From Mycobacterium lepraemurium (GTDB lineage: Bacteria; Actinomycetota; Actinomycetes; Mycobacteriales; Mycobacteriaceae), in the NCBI GenBank assembly GCA_002291465.1, contig CP021238.1, positions 1,984,001 through 2,048,000 on the forward strand: DNA of 64,000 nt. The letters are read 5' to 3'. How positions within the stretch are numbered: the stretch's first letter is position 1; every line of letters starts with the position of its first letter. The notes beneath the pieces were generated by a model. That model saw nothing but the letters and a program-made list of their open reading frames with translations, was not told the origin of the DNA and did not search any database. This document shows positions 40,269-49,744 of the stretch, in pieces. Position numbers and translations under genes: made by a program.

Positions 40269-41027
40269 ATGCAAACACCCCCGGTCGTCTCCGCTCAGGA
40301 ATGGGAGGCCGCGCGCCAACGGCTGCCGATCGAGGAAAAGGAGTTGGTCCGAACGCGCGACGCGCCGGCCGCTCGGCGTCGGCGCATGCCGTGGCTGGCC
40401 GTCGAGAAGCCGTACCGGTTTAACGGGCCCGACGGCCAGGTCGGCCTGCTCGACCTCTTCCACGGCCGCCGACAGCTGATCGTCTACCGGGCATTCTTCG
40501 AACCCGGGGTCGACGGCTGGCCCGACCACGCCTGCCGCGGCTGCTCGATGATCGCCGATCACATCGGCAACCTGGCTCACCTGAACGCACGCGACACCAC
40601 CCTGGTATTCGCCTCCCATGCCGAGCAACCCGACATCGCGCGCGTCAAGGGCCGGATGGGCTGGCGGATGCTCTTGGTACACCCTCACCGACGACTTCGA
40701 CCGCGACTTCGGCGTTGACGAGTGGCACGGCACCAACGCGTTCATCCGCGACGGCGACCGGGTGTTTCGCACCTACTTCATCAACAGCCGCGGCGATGAG
40801 GCGCTGGGCACCGCCTGGAGTTTCCTGGACATTACTGCCCTTGGCCGACAAGAGGATTGGGAGGATTCCCCGGACGGCTATCCGCAGACACCGGCGTACG
40901 CGTGGTGGAACTGGCACGATGCCTACGGCTTTGAACCCGACGTGGTGCCGTCGCAATGGCGGGAAGATCCCGAGCTGGGGGGGAGCGCAACCCCAACGAT
41001 CCTCGGCCACCGAGCCGCGACTTGTGA
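40269..41027 (+). pseudogene. DUF899 thioredoxin-like protein, broken
   Basis: Starts MQTPPVVSAQEWEAARQRLP. The thioredoxin-like part has RAFFEPGVDGWPDHACRGCS. One extra nt near 40671 comes before WYTLTDDFDRDFGVDEWHG. A G is missing from the run at 40977-40983; restoring it gives ERNPNDPRPPSRDL and the stop at 41025-41027, 12 nt before the sigma-factor start. DUF899 genes are often next to SigJ/SigG-like ECF sigma genes, as here. Confidence 0.84.
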
Positions 41028-41039
41028 AAGGCTGTCGCC

Positions 41040-42026
41040 ATGCCCGGCGCCAGCAGTGACGACTTCGCGGCCGTCGCCGAGCGGTATCGGCCAGAACTGC
41101 GGGCGTATTGCTATCGCATACTGGGTTCCGTCGATGAGTGCGAGGACCTCGTGCAGGACACCTATTTGCGGGCCTGGCAGGCCTACCCAAGGTTCGAGGG
41201 CCGGTCTTCAATACGGTTGTGGCTCTACAAGATTGCGACGAACACCTACCTGAACTCGGTACAGGCGCGCCGGCGACGGCCCATGCCCTCCTGGCTGAGC
41301 GCCACAGCCGGCAGCGCCGACGCCGTGCTCGCCCCAGCGCAATTGGACATCCCATGGCTACAGCCAGTGCCGGACAACCTGTTGTACGGCGCCACCGACG
41401 ACCCCGCCGTGGTCGTCTCGGTGCGCACCAGCGTCCGCCTGGCGTTCGTCGCCGCGTTACAGCATTTGTCATCGCTGCAGCGCGCGGTCCTGGTCCTGCG
41501 CGACGTACTTGGGTGGCGGGCGGGCGAAGTCGCCGACATCCTGGAGACATCCACTGCGGCGGTCAACAGCGCCCTGCAGCGCGCCCGCGTACGGTTGGCC
41601 GAGGCCGCCCCGCGGCTGGACGAGCTGGGCGAACCCACCGAATCTGCGGCGCGTGAGGTGCTCGACCGCTACATGTCGGCCTGTGAGCACGCTGACGTCG
41701 GTGAACTGGCGTGGCTGCTGCGCGCCGATGTCGACCTCGAAATACCGCTCCACCCAACGTGGTTCGCCGGGCGAGAGGCGGTGTGTGAATTTCTGGCGCG
41801 GGTGGTGCTGCTCAACACCCGGGATCAGTGGAGGCTGGTACCCACCCGGGCCAACGGCGCCCCGGCATTCGCGACGTATGAACGGGCGCCGGACGGTTCG
41901 TGGCACGCCCGCGGAGTGGACGTGCTGTCGCTGCACGGCGATCGCATTTCACACATCGTCGCGTTCAACGATCCGGTGTTGGTTGCGACGTTCGGGCTGC
42001 CGGAGACGCTCAGCGCAGCCAAGTGA
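41040..42026 (+). CDS. ECF sigma factor with SnoaL-like C-terminal domain
   Basis: 328 aa. Sigma-2 region about 10-78 (YRPELRAYCYRILGSVDECEDLVQ), sigma-4 about 130-190 (LQRAVLVLRDVLGWRAGEVAD, TAAVNSALQRAR), then a SnoaL/NTF2-like domain (EVLDRYMSACEHADVGELAWLL onward) typical of ECF41/ECF56-type factors that lack a classical anti-sigma and use this domain for self-control. Closest in type to SigG. Ribosome site GAAAGG upstream. Intact, though the DUF899 gene before it is broken. Confidence 0.88.
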   Translation: MPGASSDDFAAVAERYRPELRAYCYRILGSVDECEDLVQDTYLRAWQAYPRFEGRSSIRLWLYKIATNTYLNSVQARRRRPMPSWLSATAGSADAVLAPAQLDIPWLQPVPDNLLYGATDDPAVVVSVRTSVRLAFVAALQHLSSLQRAVLVLRDVLGWRAGEVADILETSTAAVNSALQRARVRLAEAAPRLDELGEPTESAAREVLDRYMSACEHADVGELAWLLRADVDLEIPLHPTWFAGREAVCEFLARVVLLNTRDQWRLVPTRANGAPAFATYERAPDGSWHARGVDVLSLHGDRISHIVAFNDPVLVATFGLPETLSAAK

Positions 42027-42114
42027 CCGGCTACGCGCATCATTGGGCCATCGGCCGCCGACCCGTAGCGGCTGGACGGGTGGCGCGGACGCACCGGCCA
42101 CCTAGACTGCGCTT

Positions 42115-43985
42115 ATGGATGGCGGTTCGAAAGACAGCGCCCCAATCCCAAGATCGGCACCCCCGAAAGTCACGGCCCCAGCCGGCCTGCTGCGGATCGC
42201 GAACTGCCTGGACGCCGACGGCGGGGTCGCACTGCCGCCCGGCGTCAACCTGATTTCGCTCATCGACCGCAACATCGCCAACGTGGAGGACACCGTCGCG
42301 TATCGCTACCTCGACTACAGTGGTTCGGACGGCGGCACCGGGCACGAGGTGAACTGGAGCCAGTTCGGTGTCCGGCTGGAAGCCATCGGCGCGCGCATCC
42401 AGCAGGTGGCCAGTCGCGGTGAGCGCGTTGCGGTGCTGGCGCCGCAGGGCATCGACTACGTCGCCGGGTTCTACGCGGCGGTCAAGGCGGGCACCATCGC
42501 GGTCCCGTTGTTCGCCCCGGAACTGCCCGGGCATGCCGAGCGGCTGGACACTGCGCTGCGCGATTCGCAGCCCAGCGTCCTGCTCACCACCACCGTCGCG
42601 CGGGATGCGGTCGAGCAGTTCCTGGCCGGCCACCCGCACCTGCACCGGCCGCGGGTGATCGTCGTCGACGAGATACCCGACTCGGCCGCCGAGTCGTTCG
42701 CGCCGACCGAACTCGGCATGGACGACGTCTCGCATCTGCAGTACACGTCAGGCTCTACCCGGCCACCGGTCGGCGTGGAGATCACCCACTGCGCGGTCGG
42801 CACCAACCTGGTACAGATGATCCTGTCCCTCGACCTACTGGACCGAAACACCCACGGTGTCAGCAGGTTACCGCTCTACCACGACATGGGGTTGTCGATG
42901 ATCGGCTTCCCCGCGGTGTACGGCGGCCACTCCACGCTGATGTCTCCCGCGGCGTTCGTCCGCCGGCAGCAGCGCTGGATCAAGGCCCTGTCCGACGGGT
43001 CGCGGCAGGGCAACGTCGTCACCGCGGCGCCCAACTTCGCCTACGAGTGGGCCGCGCAGCGCGGGCTGCCCGGCGGCGGCGAGGACATCGACCTACGCAA
43101 CGTGGTGATGATCATCGGCTCCGAACCGGTCAGCATGGATGCGATCCGGACGTTCAACAAGGCGTTCCTCCGTACGGGTTGCCACGGACGGCGTTCAAGC
43201 CGTCCTACGGCATCGCGGACAACGCTGTTCGTTGCGACCATCGCGCCGCGGGCCGAGGCGACGGCGGTGTATTTCGACCGCCGGCAGTTGGGCGCCGGGC
43301 ATGCGGTGCGGGTGCCGGCCAACGCCCCCGATACCGTCGCCGCGGTGTCCTGTGGCCAGGTGGCGCGGAGTGGATGGGCGGTGATCGTCGCCGACGGGGC
43401 CGAGTTGCCGGACGGCCAGGTGGGCGAAATCTAGTTGCAGGGCAACAACATTAGCCGCGGCTACTGGGGTATGCAGGAGGAGACCCGGCGGGTGTTCGGC
43501 GCCATGCTGCGGTCGCGGCTGCCGGACGGTAGCCATGCCGCGGGGGCCGATCCCGACGGCAGCTGGCTGCGCACCGGCGACCTGGGTGTGTATCTCGACG
43601 GCGAGTTGTACGTGACGAGCCGGATCGCGGACCTGGTGCGCATCGATGGCCGCAACCACTATCCGCAGGACATCGAGGCCATCGTCGCCGAGGCGTCGCC
43701 GATTGGTTCGGCGTGGTTATGTGACGGCGTTCTCGGTGCCGGCCGCGGTCGACCCCGACGCGGGCCGGCTGGTCGTGGTCGCCGAGCGCGCCGAGGGCAC
43801 CAGCCGTCAGGATCCGTGGCCGGCGATCGAGGCCATCCGCGCCGCCGTCGCGCAGCGACACGTGCTGGCCGTCGGCGACGTACGGCTGCTGCCCGCCGGC
43901 GCCATCCCGCGGACCACTAGCGGCAAGCTGGCCCGGCCGGGCCTGCCGCGCCCAATACCTCGACGGCAGCCTAGGCGCCCGCTAA
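42115..43985 (+). pseudogene. Fatty-acyl-AMP ligase (FadD-type FAAL), broken
   Basis: Activates fatty acids as acyl-adenylates for polyketide synthases. Starts MDGGSKDSAPIPRSAPP; YTSGSTRPPVGVEITH is the AMP-binding P-loop. Lesions: two cancelling indels near 43167 and 43220 replace PYGLPRTAFKPSYGIA with an Arg-rich stretch; TAG at 43432-43434 (TGG to TAG in G-E-I-W); an extra nt near 43705 before VRRGYVTAFSVPA; and another near 43936 before ACRAQYLDGSLGAR, stop 43983-43985. RTGDLGVYLDGELYV remains. Confidence 0.88.
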
Positions 43986-44041
43986 TCGGGCGGGTCGACG
44001 GCACCGCACCGGCCCGGCCCCGCCGGTGGCATCCTGGCCAG

Positions 44042-44644
44042 GTGGGGTTGCTGATCAGAGTGGCCGAGCTGTTGATCCTGGTGCTGCCGCTGGTCGGCGC
44101 GACCGTCGCCGTGGTGCGGGCGTTCGGCGCCCAGCGGCGGCGCACCGACGAGCCGGCGCGGGAAGTCGACGGGGCCCGGCCACCCGAGGCCCGCGCCGGC
44201 GCCGACAATCAGGCGGCCCGGTGGCGCTCGATCCGGCGGGTCCTCGACGTGCACAGCCGCACCGACGAGCGGTGGCTGGACTACGAACTCGACGTCGCCA
44301 AGCTGCGCGCCGACTTCCTGCGACCGGCCAAGGCCGAAGATCTCCTGGACGATCCGGACGTGGCCGCGCACTACCTGGCCGCGGTCGAGGACTACGTGAC
44401 GGCGTTCAACGCCGCCGAGGCCGAGGCGACCCGACGGCGCCGCACCGACCTCTCCCGCACCGACCAGCAACGAATTGCCCGGGCGCAGAGCCTGTTCCGG
44501 GTGGCGGCGGACCCCGCAGCGGCGGCGCACGAACGCCAGCGCGCCTACGATGTGGCCCGTCACGAACTCGAGGGTCTGCTGGTCTTGCCGCCGGCGACCC
44601 GGGCGAACATCGAGCGCGCGATCTCCGGGGAAATCGAGGGTTGA
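44042..44644 (+). CDS. Membrane-anchored hypothetical protein next to the FAAL gene
   Basis: 200 aa from a GTG at 44042. One N-terminal transmembrane helix (LLIRVAELLILVLPLVGATVA), then a charged cytoplasmic helical region with VLDVHSRTDERWLDYELDVAKL and RRRRTDLSRTDQQRI. The frame is open upstream inside the ligase gene, so the start is inferred from the hydrophobic segment. No domain recognised. Closely following the ligase suggests a link to lipid metabolism. Confidence 0.65.
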   Translation: MGLLIRVAELLILVLPLVGATVAVVRAFGAQRRRTDEPAREVDGARPPEARAGADNQAARWRSIRRVLDVHSRTDERWLDYELDVAKLRADFLRPAKAEDLLDDPDVAAHYLAAVEDYVTAFNAAEAEATRRRRTDLSRTDQQRIARAQSLFRVAADPAAAAHERQRAYDVARHELEGLLVLPPATRANIERAISGEIEG

Positions 44645-44677
44645 AAACGCGAGTGCGCCAACACTTTTCGTTCCGTG

Positions 44678-45447
44678 CTACGGGCAGCTATATCCGCCGT
44701 CGATGACGATGTCCGAACCGGTCATGTAGCTGGACGCCGCGCTGGCCAGATAAAGGTAGATCCCGGCGAGTTCGTCCGGCCGACCCATCCGGCCGAGCGG
44801 GATCTTGGGCTCCCACTGCCGATGGTATTCGTGCAGCGGTTCCACGAGCTCGGTGCGGATGTAGCCGGGGCTGACGCTGTTGACCCGGATGTCGTGCGGC
44901 GCGAATTCGACGGCCATGGCCTTGGTCAGCTGGATCACGGCCGCCTTGCTGGCGCAGTAGTGGCCGACCTGCTGCGGGACGTTGATGATGTGCCGGACAT
45001 CGAGGCGGTGGTGATGATGGCGCCGCCGCGGCCCTGCCGCACCATCGCCCGAGCCGCCGCCTGGGCGGTGAGAAACACCCCGGTCACGTTGGTGTCCTGG
45101 ATGCGATGGAATTCCGCGGCCGGCATCTCAAGCATCGGGGAGACCGAGATGATGCCGGCATTGCAGACCGCGATGTCGATGCAGCCGAGTTCGGCGATCA
45201 TCCGGTCCACCATGCCGCTCACCTCATCGGGTTGGTTCACGTCGCAGCGGATCGCGAGCTCACCGCCGGTACCGCCGGCGGTGAGCTCGTCCGCGGTGCG
45301 TTGCAGCGCCTCGAAGTCGTGCGCCGCGATGGCCACCCGAGCGCCGGCTTGCAGATACGCCTGCGCCACCTGCTTGCCGATCCCGCTGGACGCCCCGGTG
45401 ACCAGCGCCCGCCTGCCGCGCAGGTCGAACAGATCCAACACGCTCAT
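44678..45447 (-). pseudogene. Short-chain dehydrogenase/reductase, frameshifted
   Basis: FabG-like SDR from MSVLDLFDLRGRRALVTGAS at 45447. CNAGIISVSPMLEMPA and the catalytic YCASK are present. One C is missing near 44992, between ITTASMSG and HIINVPQQVGHYCASKAAV, splitting the gene into two frames; the second half runs intact to YMTGSDIVIDGGYSCP. A single lesion, so decay looks recent. Confidence 0.85.
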
Positions 45448-45498
45448 TCGCCATCCCCATTCGCCACGACCGACCCGATGAACTGGCCCGAAACACGG

Positions 45499-45513
45499 GA
45501 GAACACGTTCTAG
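45499..45513. promoter_or_regulatory. KstR-like operator
   Basis: GAGAACACGTTCTAG between two divergent genes matches the cholesterol regulon operator TNNAACNNGTTNNA at all fixed positions except the first T. It lies 11 nt before the NTF2-like start. Motif match only; KstR itself is not in the window. Confidence 0.5.
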
Positions 45514-45523
45514 TGTGTCCGCT

Positions 45524-46000
45524 ATGGGCCGATTCACCAGAGCAGAAATCGAGAACGCCGTCGACAATCACACGCGGGTGGCCGAAGGATGCAGCGCGTC
45601 CGGCGACTGGCGCCCCTTCGCGGACCTGTTCACCGGGGACGTCGTCTACACCGAGCATCACTACGGGGTCTTCCGCGGCCGTGAGGCGGTGCGGGACTGG
45701 ACCGTCGCGGTGATGGCGCCGTTTCCGCACATGCGTTTTCCGTCCGGCTGAACCGCCTACGACGAGGACAACGACGCGGTCGTGGTGATGATCAAGAACC
45801 TGCTGGATCACCCGGACCCGCAGGGCGAGCCGTTCTGGTTCCCCAACTGGACCACCCGGCTGATCTACGCCGGCGACGGGCTGTTCAGCAGCGAGGAGGA
45901 CATCTACAACCCCAACCGTGATGCGCCCGGGGTAATCGCGGCCTGGTTGCAGGCCGGCGGCCGGCTCGCCTCCAGCGAGATCCTGCAGCCCAACCCGTGA
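45524..46000 (+). pseudogene. NTF2/SnoaL-like protein, nonsense codon
   Basis: Cone-shaped alpha+beta fold related to ketosteroid isomerases and polyketide cyclases. Starts MGRFTRAEIENAVDNHTRVA; GDVVYTEHHYGVFRGREAV is typical. TGA at 45749-45751 interrupts F-P-S-G-W-T-A-Y (TGG to TGA), and the same frame continues TAYDEDNDAVVVMIKNLL to the stop at 45998-46000. Full length would be 158 aa. Confidence 0.85.
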
Positions 46001-46744
46001 TCAGGCCGGCGACAGATCCGGTTGCCGCCTGCGCCGCCGGGACTTGACCCTGTCCAGCGCCTGATCCCAGGCCAGCAGGGCGGTGGCCTTCAGGTAGGTG
46101 GGGGACAGGCTGTCCCGCAAAAGCAGCGCCGTCGCAACGGCTTTCGTGCTCGCCGATGCCTTGGATAAATGATCCGAGTCGAACGGTGGCTGCGGGTCGT
46201 ACTCCAGGGCGAGCTGGATGGCCTTGGCGCGGCCGTCGCCGCCGATCTGCGCGGCCAGCCACAGCGCCAGGTCAAGCCCGGCGGACACACCGGCACTGGT
46301 GACGATGCCGTCCTTGCGGACGATGCGTTCGTCGGGCACCGCGGTGACGCCGAACGCCTTGAGCGCGGGGATGGTCAGCCAGTGCGACGTCGCCCGCCGC
46401 CCGTTCAGCAGGCCCGCGGCCGCCAGGATCAGCGAACCGGTACACACCGACGTCGTCCAGGTGGCGGTGCGGTGCGCCGCGCGCAGCCAGTCGAGCAGCG
46501 CGTCGTCACGGGCACGGACCGCGGTGCCCGGGCCGCCCGACACCAGAATCACGTCGGGAGAAGGTGTTTCGGCCAGCGAATGCGTAGCACCGATGACCAG
46601 CACACCGGAATCGGCGGTGATCGGTCCGGTTTCGTGCCAGACGAACCGGACCTCGGCGCCGGGCAGGTTGCGCAGCACCTCGTACGGGCCGATCATGTCC
46701 AGCGCGGTGAATCCCGGATAGGCCAGGAACGCGATCTGAGTCAT
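46001..46744 (-). CDS. DJ-1/PfpI-family protein (isonitrile hydratase-like)
   Basis: 247 aa. MTQIAFLAYPGFTALDMIGPYEVL opening and nucleophile-elbow Cys101 in TTSVCTGSLILAAAGLL, followed by RRATSHWLTIPALKAFG. This pattern fits GlxA-type class I glutamine amidotransferase-like domains and isonitrile hydratase. The C-terminal basic tail SRRRRRQPDLSPA is unusual. No HTH. It is 33 nt downstream of the GlxA/AraC gene in the same direction, so likely co-transcribed. Intact. Confidence 0.83.
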   Translation of the reverse strand: MTQIAFLAYPGFTALDMIGPYEVLRNLPGAEVRFVWHETGPITADSGVLVIGATHSLAETPSPDVILVSGGPGTAVRARDDALLDWLRAAHRTATWTTSVCTGSLILAAAGLLNGRRATSHWLTIPALKAFGVTAVPDERIVRKDGIVTSAGVSAGLDLALWLAAQIGGDGRAKAIQLALEYDPQPPFDSDHLSKASASTKAVATALLLRDSLSPTYLKATALLAWDQALDRVKSRRRRRQPDLSPA

Positions 46745-46777
46745 CGGGGTGGTCCTTTCTCCATCAAGCCCGGGGCG

Positions 46778-47750
46778 TCACCCGAATGCCTTGCGGTATT
46801 GATCGGGTGAAATACCAACGCGGCGAATGAAATTGCGCTGCATCGTTTCCGCAGTGCCGAAACCGCACCGGGCGGCGATGGTGACAACGGTGTCGTCGGT
46901 CTCCTGCAACTGACGCCGCGCCGCCTTGGTGCGAATGCGTTCCACGTACTGGCCGGGTGCCTCACCGATTTCGGCGGTGAACACCCGGGTGAAATGGCGC
47001 GGGCTCATCGCCGCCCGGCGGGCCAGCACGCCGACGGTGTGCGGGCGCCCGGGCTCGGCCTCGATGATCTCCTGCACCTCGCGGATCGAGTCCCACCGGG
47101 CGCGCGGCATCCACACCGGCGCCGCGAACTGCGTCTGCCCGCCCGGCCGGCGCAGATACAGCACCAGCCAGCGAGCAACCGTCTGCGCGACCTCGGTGCC
47201 GTAGTCGTCCTCGACCAGCGCCAGCGCAAGGTCGATGCCCGCGGTGACCCCGGCCACGGTCCACAAGGTGTCCGAGCTTCGGACGAAGTCGGACGAAGAT
47301 CGGGTCGGCGTCGACGTCGACGGCGGGGAACTCGCTCGCCAACCGATCGGCAAAGGCCCAGTGGGTGGTTACCCGGTGCCCGTCCAGCAGTCCCGCCTCG
47401 GCCGCAAGGAACGCGCCGGTGCACACCGTCACCATCCGCCGGCCACGCCCGGCGAAAACCTTGATCCAGGCGATCAACTCGGTATCGCCGCGTGCGGCGT
47501 CGACTCCGACGCCACCGGGCAGCACAACGGTGTCGATCGGTCGGCCCGGGTCCGGCAGCGCGGTGGCGACGAACCCCAGCCCGGCAGGCGTCGTGACCGG
47601 CGGCCCGTCGACCGAGGCCAGCACTACCTGATACTCGCCGCCGGTCAACAACGATGCGCCGGAGAAGACGTCGTGCGGTCCCACCACATCGAGTGCCTGC
47701 ACGCCGGGAAATCCGACGATCACCACCTGGCGCGGCACCAACTCCGGCAT
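46778..47750 (-). pseudogene. GlxA-type AraC-family regulator, broken by a tandem duplication
   Basis: N-terminal DJ-1/PfpI domain ([40 protein letters not shown]) and C-terminal AraC HTH (LARRAAMSPRHFTRVFTAEIG, DTVVTIAARCGFGTAETMQR). A 10-nt unit is repeated at 47279-47298, shifting the frame in DPIFVRSSDTLWTVAGV. Removing one copy restores a single frame of about 320 aa. It probably once regulated the DJ-1-like gene beside it. Confidence 0.87.
47279..47298. repeat. 10-bp tandem duplication inactivating the AraC-type gene
   Basis: TCGGACGAAG occurs twice in direct succession (47279-47288, 47289-47298). The single-copy version reads through in frame, so this is a slippage-type insertion of 10 nt. 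Confidence 0.85.
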
Positions 47751-47859
47751 GAACTCAGTGTTGGGCACCCGGACCGCGTCGTCTACGCCATGCACCCCAC
47801 GAATCAGGACACGGGACCTGCCCCACGGCGGCCGCGGCGGGCTTGGCAGACTGTGCCCC

Positions 47860-48354
47860 ATGGCACAGATAACGTTGCGTGGAAACCCGATCAACACTGT
47901 CGGCGAGCTGCCCTCCGTCGGCTCCAAGGCCCCGGCCTTCAGCCTGACGGGCGGTGACCTGAGCCCGGTCAGCAGTGATCAATTCAGCGGTAAGCCGTTG
48001 GTGCTCAACATCTTTCCGTCCATCGACACGCCGGTGTGCGCGACCAGCGTGCGAACCTTCAACGAGCGGGCGGCCGGCGCCGGCGCCACCGTGCTGAACG
48101 TGTCCAAGGACCTGCCGTTCGCGCAGGCGCGATTCTGTGGCGCCGAGGGCATCGAGAACGTCAAGACCGCGTCGGCCTTCCGGGACAGCTTCGGCGACGA
48201 CTACGGGGTCACCATCGCCGACGGGCCGATAGCCGGGCTGCTGGCCCGGGCCATCGTGGTAGTCGGCGCCGACGGCAACGTCGCCTACACCGAGCTGGTG
48301 CCCGAGATCGCCCAGGAGCCCAACTACGACGCGGCTCTGGCCGCGGCGGGCTAG
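47860..48354 (+). CDS. tpx: Thiol peroxidase Tpx
   Basis: Atypical 2-Cys peroxiredoxin (Rv1932 homologue) that reduces peroxides and peroxynitrite using thioredoxin. 164 aa from [18 protein letters not shown] at 47860; the frame is open upstream but overlaps the AraC gene promoter. Peroxidatic Cys60 is in [17 protein letters not shown] and resolving Cys93 in ARFCGAEG, the same positions as the tubercular enzyme. Intact. Confidence 0.94.
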   Translation: MAQITLRGNPINTVGELPSVGSKAPAFSLTGGDLSPVSSDQFSGKPLVLNIFPSIDTPVCATSVRTFNERAAGAGATVLNVSKDLPFAQARFCGAEGIENVKTASAFRDSFGDDYGVTIADGPIAGLLARAIVVVGADGNVAYTELVPEIAQEPNYDAALAAAG

Positions 48355-48366
48355 CGGCACGGCTAC

Positions 48367-49301
48367 CTAGGCGTCGTCGGCCCAGTCCAGTCGCGCCGAG
48401 GTGGCGGCCAGCACCTCGCGGCATCCTTCCACATCTGCTTGATGATGTCGGCGGCCGGGGGATGTCCCGGATACGCCCGGCCACCTGGCCGGTGTTGGCC
48501 ACGCTGGCGTCCAGGTCACCCTGGAAGTTATAGCCGCTGCACGCGTTGCAGCGCCGCGGCGCCCGCGGCCTCCAGCCGCTCCGCGGTGGGCGTGCGAATG
48601 GCGCGCATTGTGCGTTTGCCGTCGAGGGGGAGCAGGACGGTGGCCGTCTCGTCGGCCGCGACGACCGCCTTCTTGAGGTTGACGTGTACCGGCGAGTCCC
48701 CGGAGGCGAGCAGCCGGGTGCCCATCTGCACGGCTTCGGCGCCGAGCACGACGCGGCCGCCATCGATCGGGCGTCGCAGATCCCGCCGGCGGCCACGATG
48801 GGGACGTCAACGTGGGCGGCCACCAACGGCAGCAGCACCATAGCGGAGGCGCCGAACTGGTTCTTGAATCCGCCGCCCTCGACCACCAGGCCGTCCAACC
48901 CGGCGTCGACGGCCTTCTTGGCCGCGGCCAGCGTGCCCACCACGTGGAACACGGTGATGCCCGCGTCGTGCAGCCGATCGGTGAACAGTGCCGGATCCCG
49001 GCCGAGGTGGTGACGAACCGAATGTCGTTGGCGACAAGCAAATCCAGCATCGCCGGGTCACGGTTGAACAGCAGCGCGATGTTGGCGCCCACCGCGCCGG
49101 CAGTCAGCTCGCGCACCCGTCGCAGGTCGGCCCGGCCCTGATCGGACGTGGTCTCGATGATGCCCAGCGCGCCGGCGTTGGAGACCGCGGCCGCCAGCTG
49201 GGCGCTGGCGATGTAGGTCATCGGGGCGCCGAGGATCGGGATGTCGATGTGTGCCAGGCGGCAGACCCGGTTGGCAGCGGGGACTGGGCGTCGGTGCTCA
49301 T
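48367..49301 (-). pseudogene. Nitronate monooxygenase-like flavoprotein, broken at several sites
   Basis: 2-nitropropane-dioxygenase-like TIM barrel. The ATG 49301-49299 overlaps the NYN stop. At least five frame changes: after MSTDAQSPLPT (one nt lost before RVCRLAHIDIPILGAPM); near 49000 before LFTDRLHDAG; near 48750 between DARSMAAA and VLGAEAVQMGTRLLA; near 48530 before YNFQGDLDASVANTG; and one or more near 48400 before [28 protein letters not shown] and VPIVAAGGI are preserved. Clearly dead. Confidence 0.85.
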
Positions 49302-49678
49302 CGGTGCCGCGGCTCGATCAGGTCACGGAAGCTGTCCGACCCCTGCACGCGGGCGCCCAGATTCCGCACCCGTTCGGCCAGGGTGCGGTCGGAGGTCACC
49401 ACGCAGATGCCGGGCGGGTCGGGGTCGGCCGTGACCAGCCGGACGATCTCGTCGTCGGCCGAATTCGCCGCCGCCCGGGGTGCGTGGGCGATGCCGACTA
49501 CCGACGAGGTGACGCCGGCTGCCGGTGGCCGCTCGAAGACCACGGTGACGTCGTTGTCGCGGCCCGACGCCCAGCGGTCCAGGTGCTGTACCAATGCGAC
49601 CATGGCACCGTCGCGGTCCTTCCACCAACCGTCCCGGCGGCTGCCAATCACATTCATTCCGTCGACTATCCACCGCAC
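49298..49678 (-). CDS. NYN-domain (YacP-like) protein
   Basis: 126 aa from a GTG at 49678 (VRWIVDGMNVIGSRRDGWWKD). NYN/PIN-like nuclease fold with Asp residues at the expected ends: WIVDGMNVIG, FERPPAAG, SADDEIVRLV and VVTSDRTLAERVR. Probable RNA-processing role by family. The stop overlaps the broken monooxygenase start. Longer in-frame extension upstream lacks conservation. Intact. Confidence 0.82.
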   Translation of the reverse strand: MRWIVDGMNVIGSRRDGWWKDRDGAMVALVQHLDRWASGRDNDVTVVFERPPAAGVTSSVVGIAHAPRAAANSADDEIVRLVTADPDPPGICVVTSDRTLAERVRNLGARVQGSDSFRDLIEPRHR

Positions 49679-49744
49679 AACGCTTACCGTAAGGCTGCTG
49701 CTGCCGTCGCACCCAGCGATGAGGCCACGATGGGATAGGGCCAC

